Shown here: positions 58,071-64,000 of the stretch, one piece after another
How the letters are laid out: every line of letters begins with the position of its first letter
How positions within the stretch are numbered: the stretch's first letter is position 1
Assembly: GCF_019320115.1 (NCBI RefSeq)
Contig: NC_089597.1
Location: 122,002,951-122,066,950 of the forward strand
Source of the DNA: Miscanthus floridulus
Lineage: Eukaryota > Streptophyta > Magnoliopsida > Poales > Poaceae
DNA: 64,000 bases
Reading direction: 5' to 3'
Translations under genes and position numbers: made by a program
Notes under the pieces: generated by a model
Database searches by the model: none
Told to the model about the DNA's origin: nothing
Seen by the model: the letters and a program-made list of their open reading frames with translations, nothing else

Positions 58071-60048
58071 GACCTTTTTGAGGGGCCCAACCATGTTGAG
58101 GCCCCAGACCACGAATGGCAAGGTGGTGGGGATGGTTTGCAGCTCCTGTGTTGGCAAGTGAGTTTGTCGAGCATAGAAATGGCATCCTTCACACCTACGG
58201 ACAACCTCCTCTACGTCTCAGAGTGAAGTGGGCTAGTAGAAACCTTGTCAAAAGGCTTTCCTAACCAGCGACCTTAGGGCCACGTGATGTCCATAGATTC
58301 CAGCGTGGACCTTGAGGAGGAGTTGTTTCCCCTGGTCGGTCGGGATGCACTTCATGAGTACTCCCGATGGACTTCGTTTGTAAAGTTTGTCACCGATGGC
58401 GACAAACGTCTTGTTGCATCGAGCGAATCATTGTGCTTCAATCTTTTCTAGTGGGAGGACTTCTTCGAGGATGTAGGCGAGCAGTGGTGCTCTCCAATCA
58501 GCCAGGTCAAGCGTCATCACAGTGGTGTCGCCTATCGATGTTGCGATAGGAATGTCAGGACCTGAGCCCCCGAGCTCCTAGTCGGGGTCAGATCGCGTCA
58601 GAGCGCTAGAGCCTCTGAACGCTTGGTCGGGGTTGAGCCGCAACAAAGTCGGATCCTCTAGAACATGAGCAGATGGCTCGTGGAGATTATTGATGAAGAC
58701 CCCATCTAGAGACGAAACTCGCCTAGCAGCCAATTTCACGAGGAAGTCAGCGGCATCGTTGTCCTTTCAGGGGACATGATGCAGCTCGATCCCTCAGAAC
58801 TTACCCTCAAGCTTTCACACCTCTTGGTAGTACGCCACCATGAGAAGGCTTTTGCAGGAGGATTCCTTCATGACTTGGTCAACAACTAGCTCTAAGTCAC
58901 CGCAGACATATAGCTACGTTGCGTCGAGCTCGATGGCGATGGGTAGCCAATTGAAGAGGGCCTCATACTCCATGGCATTGTTGGAGGATAAAAAATGGAG
59001 ATGGATTGGGTAGCGGAGCCTGCTCCCATCTAGGGCGATCAGAACCACTCCAGCCCCCAAGCCGGATGCCATGACCGACCCATCGAAGTACATCATCCAA
59101 TACTCGTGGGTGATGTACGGGGTTAGGAGCTGTACTTCCGTCCATTCGGCAATGAAGTCGACAAGAGCCTGAGACTTAATAGCGGTGCGTGGGACATACC
59201 TGATGTCATGGCCCATGAGCTCAAGTGCCCATTTGGAGATTCGTCCCACGGCGTCATAGTTGTGGATGATGTCTCCCAGCAGGTACGAAGTGATGATGAT
59301 GACCTCGTGATCGGTGAAGTAGTGCTAGAGCTTTTGGGTCGCCATCAAAATGGCGTATAGAAGCTTCTGGACCTAGGGGTAGCGAACCTTGGCATCAACG
59401 AGTACCTCATTGATGAAGTACATCGATCATTGGACCTTTAGGGGGTGTCCCAGCTCCTCCCTCTCGACAATGAGGGCGGCGCCTACCACGTGGTTGATTG
59501 TCGTGGTGTAGAGGAGAGGTTCTCCCTGTTTGGGAGCAACAAGGATTGGGGCCGACATCAGCGACGCATTGAGGCTTTCCAAAGCCTACCGTGCCTCCTT
59601 TGTCCAGATGAATGCGTCTGTCTTCTTGAGAAGTTTGTAGATAGGCATCCCTTGTTTGCCTAGTCGGGCGAAGAACTAGCTCAAAGCGGCCAACAACCGA
59701 TGAGCCTCTGCATGCCCTTGACATTGCGTATAGGGCCTATGTTGGAATGGCTATGATTTTTTTAGGGTTGGCTACGATGCCACGCTCGGACACGATGTCT
59801 TCGAGCAGCTTCCCCTTCGGAACCCCAAAAATATATTTTTCGGGATTCAATTTGACGCTGAACCTTCGGAGGTTCGCGAATGTGGCGGCCAAGTTTGCGA
59901 TTAGGTTGCTAGCTTGAGCCGTTTTGACCACTATGTTATCTACATAGACGACGATTCTTGGTTTTGGCCGCTCGACTTGGTCAAGTTGGTCAGGCGAGTC
60001 AATTTGGTCGGTGAAGCATCGCTGCATGCACCGTTGGTAGGTGGCACC
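58071..60048 (-). mobile_element. Tat-like Ty3/gypsy pol fragment (RT, RNase H, second RNase H, integrase)
   Basis: From high to low coordinate: RT from GATYQRCMQRCF (60045) with active site VYVDNIVVKT at 59935, where the second Asp of YVDD is Asn. LNPEKYIFGV and then RNase H segments follow. An extra RNase H-like domain (MYFDGSVMASGLGAGVVL with SNNAMEYEAL, 59110-58940) is the mark of the Tat lineage. The end is the integrase zinc finger end CEGCHFYARQTHLPTQEL at 58145-58185 and VWGLNMVGPLKK. Frameshifts and stops are frequent. Both ends are cut: the right by an LTR inserted at 60049, the left by the copia junction. Confidence 0.85.
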
Positions 60049-60813
60049 TGTAACAACCCAAAAATCCATACACCAAAAATATCAACTATAAATTTTTTCT
60101 TAAAACTCCCATGTGTTGATGAGTGTCATATATAGAAACCCAACCTAAGAGATGCATTAGGTCTAACCCCAACCTAAGTCAACACATAAGCATGGCATAA
60201 CTCTTGGCATAAACAAGTGATTAAGTTCCCTAAATAAATGAACCTTGCATGCATATTAATACCACTTGTGAGTTGGATTCTTCTTTTGCCTTATGTTGTG
60301 CTAATTAAAAATCACCAAACAACTATTAAGCTTGCTAATTAATCCTTTGATGGGCAAATGCCTTAAGCAAACAAACAAAGAACAAAAGAAAAGGAAAAAG
60401 AGAGATGAAGAGAGAGGGCCTCGTAGCCAGCCGCTCGGCCCAAGCTACCCAGCCCAGCCGGCCTGCCAACCCCTTCCCTTTTTCCCACCCACGCGCGTGG
60501 CCCACGAGCTCGCGCAGGCCCAGCATGCCGGCCCAGCCTTGCACCACGCCCATGCATTGCGACGCTGAGCTGCTCTCACTGCCCGCCAGGCCCCACCTGT
60601 CGGTTTTCCTATTCATCTTCTTTGCACCCATGCATCAACCGCCCGCACGACCGGAGGCCGACAGCGTTGGCAGGAGCGGGCCAGGGGGTCACGCCCGGGG
60701 CATGGCCCTTGTTCCCCCTTGCGTCACGCCCACGCAACCTCACGCCACCGTCGGATGCGTCACGTGCCTTCCCACCACACGATGCCGATCGCCATTGGAG
60801 GCATGGAGCTTGG

Positions 60814-60823
60814 CTATAAAAAG
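60814..60823 (+). promoter_or_regulatory. TATA box of the gypsy LTR
   Basis: CTATAAAAAG in a suitable context (GC-rich upstream, pyrimidine-rich CTCTCCCTCTCAACC about 25 bp downstream). It predicts transcription start near 60845-60850 on the plus strand. Confidence 0.6.
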
Positions 60824-61917
60824 ACCCCGGAGCCTTAGCCTCTCCCTCTCAACCACGCCGCTGCCATGCAGTATCCGCGAGACCACCCAGCACGAGGGTA
60901 GAGGGGAGGAGAGGAACAAGGAGGGCAGAGCCGCTACCAGGAGGAGGACCGGGAGCACGCCGAAGTTCAGAGCTCTGCCGTGGATCAAGTCAGAGCGTAC
61001 CGTGAGCTGGTGTCGTCGTGATCATCACTGCGTCAACCACACGCTGCATCGCCTAGCCTCGCCTAGCACAGTGCGGTGAGCACCTTACTGAGACCTCTCC
61101 CCAACCAATCGGCACGAGCTCACCGCCGTTGAGACCCTGCCATTGCCTCTGAGCACTTAGCCTAGCCACTCGAGTACCATAGAAGATCGCCATGACTGAT
61201 TTGCAGAGCCAAACATGATCTTGAAATCGAAGCCAGTCCCACGCGCACACAAGGAGTCAAGAGGAGGGCGACATCAAGCCAATCGGCTCGAGAATGCCAG
61301 GCCGCACCGATCTCCACTGCGACGCCGCTGTGTCAACCATAGTCCTCGCCGTGGCTAGCCGCCACTGGAGGCCGACGGGGCAGCACAAGAGCACCGCTAT
61401 GCCCGCAATGGCCTCGTGAAGCTCACACGCACCACCGAGTCGCCTCTCCGAGGCCATAGCCACCTCACCGCCGCCACCGTCGTGCTCGTAAGACCGCCGC
61501 TGTGGCCGGCACTCTACGGGACCCTACACGCCACGTTAACCCCACCGATGAGGACACCGAGGCTCGGCAGAGCTTTCACCCACATCGATCGTGCACTAGC
61601 GCCGCTGGCGAGGCTCACTGGGTGCTCGCCACTAGTGTGTAAGCCACCGTGGGAGAATAGAGGAAAGGGGTGAGATGGGCAGCGTAGCCCTGCGCTTGGT
61701 CCACCATGAACCAGACGAAGGAGACAGTAGCGTGGACACGGTCCACCATAGACTATGTCTGCGGTCCATGGGCCTTGACTACGCCGTCCACCATGGACCG
61801 TGAGCCGTAGACTCGAGCCTGACCTAAAACCCGGAAGGCGACGTGGCACTCTGTGATGAGGCCACGTGGCGGGCTGAGCCCAGCCCATACCCAGGCCCAA
61901 CCGGCCCAGTTCAGACC

Positions 61918-62365
61918 GGTCTGTGTTGACCGTTGACCGGTCAACATTGATGGTTGACTTGGCCCCACATGTCAGCGTCACAGAGACTCAGGACCCACAT
62001 GTCAGTAAGTGACATCATGCTGACGTCATGACGACGTCACGTGGGTCCCACCTGTTAGTATCAACACAGCCGAGGTGACGTCATACTGACATCACGATGA
62101 CATCAGCTGCTGACATCAGCAGCCCTGGCCCCACATGTCAGTGACTACGAACCGTTGACCGTTGACTCGCCCGTTGACTTGACGTTGACTCTGACCGGAC
62201 CCATAGGTCACTGACCCAAGAGACCCTGGCCCCACCTGTCGGAAAGGATGACGTTGATGACGTCATGCTGATGTCAAGCTAACGTCAGCAGGACCCCACC
62301 TGTCAGCGCGAAATCAAGATGCTGACGTCAGCATGCCACGTGGACTAGTCACAGCGTGACACGTG
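61918..62365. promoter_or_regulatory. Cluster of TGACGTCA, CACGTG and TTGAC motifs in the LTR
   Basis: Four perfect TGACGTCA palindromes (62021-62028, 62076-62083, 62258-62265, 62323-62330), three CACGTG G-boxes (62038-62043, 62337-62342, 62360-62365) and many GTTGAC words (61925-61960, 62155-62200). These are the core sites of plant bZIP/TGA and WRKY factors. They lie downstream of the predicted TATA box, so any role would be from within the transcribed LTR. Confidence 0.55.
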
Positions 62366-63867
62366 TCAGCCCAGGATTAATTCGGCCCTTTTCCATTTTC
62401 AGAGATGAATTAAACTTCGGAAATTCATAACTAATTTATACGACCTCAGAAAAATACGAAACTAGGACCAAAATTCATCTAAAATCGAGCTTTACGCAAT
62501 GAACCCATGTTTGAGTGCATTTGGCTCTTTTGATTTTTCATTGGTTCTTTGTGCTATTCTATAGACGTCGCTAATGCGACTATAATGCGATCGTTGCAGA
62601 CTCGGAGGAGAACCAGACGGACGAGGATCATGAGTACCGTGAGGAGAACGGAGACGACTACACTGAAGGTGCCACATCCCACCAAATCTTGTAGCACCTA
62701 TTACGCATGGCTAATATAGAACTGTTATTGCTTTACTTTACTATTATAATCATACTATGATAGGACTTGCATGGTAGTATGCTTACTTGATGGCCTTTAC
62801 CTTGATGCAACCTTACCCCTACATACCCTGCTATTAGGCTAGACACACGCTTACTGCTATATTTCATTGCTCATACTTCTACTACGCTTATACTACATTA
62901 ATGCGTGGTGGGAACTGGTGTTATCTGGACTATGGGGAGAGTGCTACGTGTGTGACTTGGGTGTGTGGAGGGTGAGGGTTGTGTCGACCAAGTTGGAGTA
63001 TACGACAAGCCTGGGGCAAGTCTTGCCATGGGGTGCTACCTGGGCACCCCTGAAATGGATACCTATGGTGGGAAATGGTATATAAGGTGGTCCTAGGTGT
63101 GAACCTGTGATGGGAGGAGCCCGGGATGGAGGTGCTGTGGTGGCACGGTAAATGGAAACCCTGATGAAGACATTCTGGCTTGGTCACCCCTAAGGACTTA
63201 CTAGTACTCAGATTCACCGGAAAGCCTTACGTACCACTCGCCCTATATGGTGCGGGACGGCCGGACTACTTGGTAGGATATTGCCACTACTGCTAGGTTG
63301 ATAACGGACAGTGTAAGGAGGTATGGGGTGCGGAGGATTTCCCCCACACCCTTCCAAGACTTCATTTAGACCTTGTGGACTTGGCTCATGACTCACAGTT
63401 TCAGCCACCCCAGACTAGACTTGGGGTGAACTAGGGCTGAATGGTAGAGTGGCATTATCCTAGGCTAGCAAGCGGCTGGAATCAGCCTAGTTTACGACGG
63501 TCAACGAAGAAGGCAGATCTTGTGGTTATGTAAAACCTCTGCAGAGTGTATGGTTGATCGATCGATACATGTGCTGACTTGTCGGCTATGTACCTTTCCT
63601 GGGTTTCGCTTAAACTAGATAATGAGCTGAGTCCTTCTCTTCTTCCCCTGTGAGAGAGTGTCGGTCGTAGCCAGGGGCTACGGGCCTTGAGACAGTGCCG
63701 AGAGGGAGTTGGCCTGTCGACTGAGCGATGGTATTGGGGTGATGTGGTGATGACATGGAGATGGTGGTATATTGATCCCAGGATCGAAACCTGGCTCTGG
63801 ACAGGAATGGGGTGGAATGTGTGGGAATGGTGTTAAAACTTGACTATACTATTATATATTTGATATG

Positions 63868-63870
<3 letters not shown>

Positions 63871-63904
<34 letters not shown>
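63871..63904. repeat. AT microsatellite
   Basis: Seventeen uninterrupted AT units near the window end. Confidence 0.95.
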
Positions 63905-63908
<4 letters not shown>

Positions 63909-64000
63909 CCCTAGCCGTATAGGTTCCTTTTGATTATATCCAACTTGCATCCAATTTCCACAAAGCAATGCTCATAGGGTGGGAGTGGCCAGTACAAATC

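Larger units (their letters stand above)
60049..64000 (+). mobile_element. Gypsy LTR (Tekay/Del-like), runs past window end
   Basis: Begins TGTAACAACCC at 60049, directly inside the RT codons of the Tat-like fragment (preceded by GCACC, the expected TSD half). TGTAACA-type starts and very long LTRs are typical of the Tekay/Del group of chromoviruses in Andropogoneae. At least 3.95 kb is present without an LTR end or PBS. It contains a TATA box, a GC-rich transcribed part, a dense TGACGTCA/TTGAC motif block and a terminal AT repeat. No gag or pol is within the window. Confidence 0.7.

Noticed and set aside
60405..61673. ORFs of 65-224 codons in the gypsy LTR
   Set aside because: They lie in the GC-rich LTR, overlap in several frames and match no gag or pol domain.

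Overview
The window is nuclear DNA from a grass, most likely an Andropogoneae species (sorghum, sugarcane or Miscanthus type). The basis is the mix of repeats: CACTA elements with TTTAGTCCCGGTTGGT-type subterminal repeats, Tourist and Stowaway MITEs, a Sirevirus-type Ty1/copia element, Tat-like and Tekay/Del-like gypsy sequence, and grass-specific gene families with very GC-rich 5' exons. There is no bacterial operon logic. The layout is that of a gene-poor plant chromosome segment in which most of the DNA is mobile.

Layout. 1-6008 is the 3' part of a CACTA transposon. 6009-16597 holds a WVD2-like/TPX2 gene (10505-14093) carrying three well-delimited MITEs, followed by a decayed RPL10 copy. 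16598-23486 is a second, complete CACTA of the same family in inverted orientation, with an AGA target-site duplication. 23490-28500 is mostly anonymous, with one small intact ORF of unknown function (26474-26971). 28993-32014 is a Pack-MULE-like element with ~170-bp TIRs and a near-perfect 9-bp TSD, carrying an F-box gene fragment and a DUF295 fragment in convergent orientation. 35034-37005 is a solo LTR (TSD CTCTT) that splits a U-box E3 ligase pseudogene. A STRUBBELIG-family receptor exon fragment follows at 38264-38388. 39371-42385 is a broken PPR gene, and 43025-43700 a LINE remnant. 43995-44789 is an intact TFIIS-N-domain gene, and 45985-46790 a broken DUF1644 gene. 47275-58070 is a 5'-truncated Sirevirus on the minus strand. 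It is joined at about 58070 to a Tat-like gypsy pol fragment, which is itself interrupted at 60049 by the start of a >3.9-kb gypsy LTR that runs off the window.

State of the genes. Apart from the 264-aa TFIIS-N protein, the 165-aa orphan and the chimeric DUF295 ORF, every recognisable gene carries frameshifts or stops. Many frameshifts are single-base changes in homopolymer runs, seen in transposon and host genes alike. Real decay, an error-prone assembly, or both could explain this. The retroelement stops and catalytic-residue losses are different: several are G-to-A or C-to-T type, as expected of old methylated copies.

No new self-contained biological system was found. The most unusual structures are the inverted CACTA pair with accessory GRF-zinc-finger/TM and Ulp1 protease ORFs, the two-gene Pack-MULE, the 669-bp palindromic MITE in the TPX2 gene leader, the gypsy-copia chimeric reading frame, and a 932-bp tandem duplication inside the Sirevirus ORF that lies between pol and the 3' LTR.
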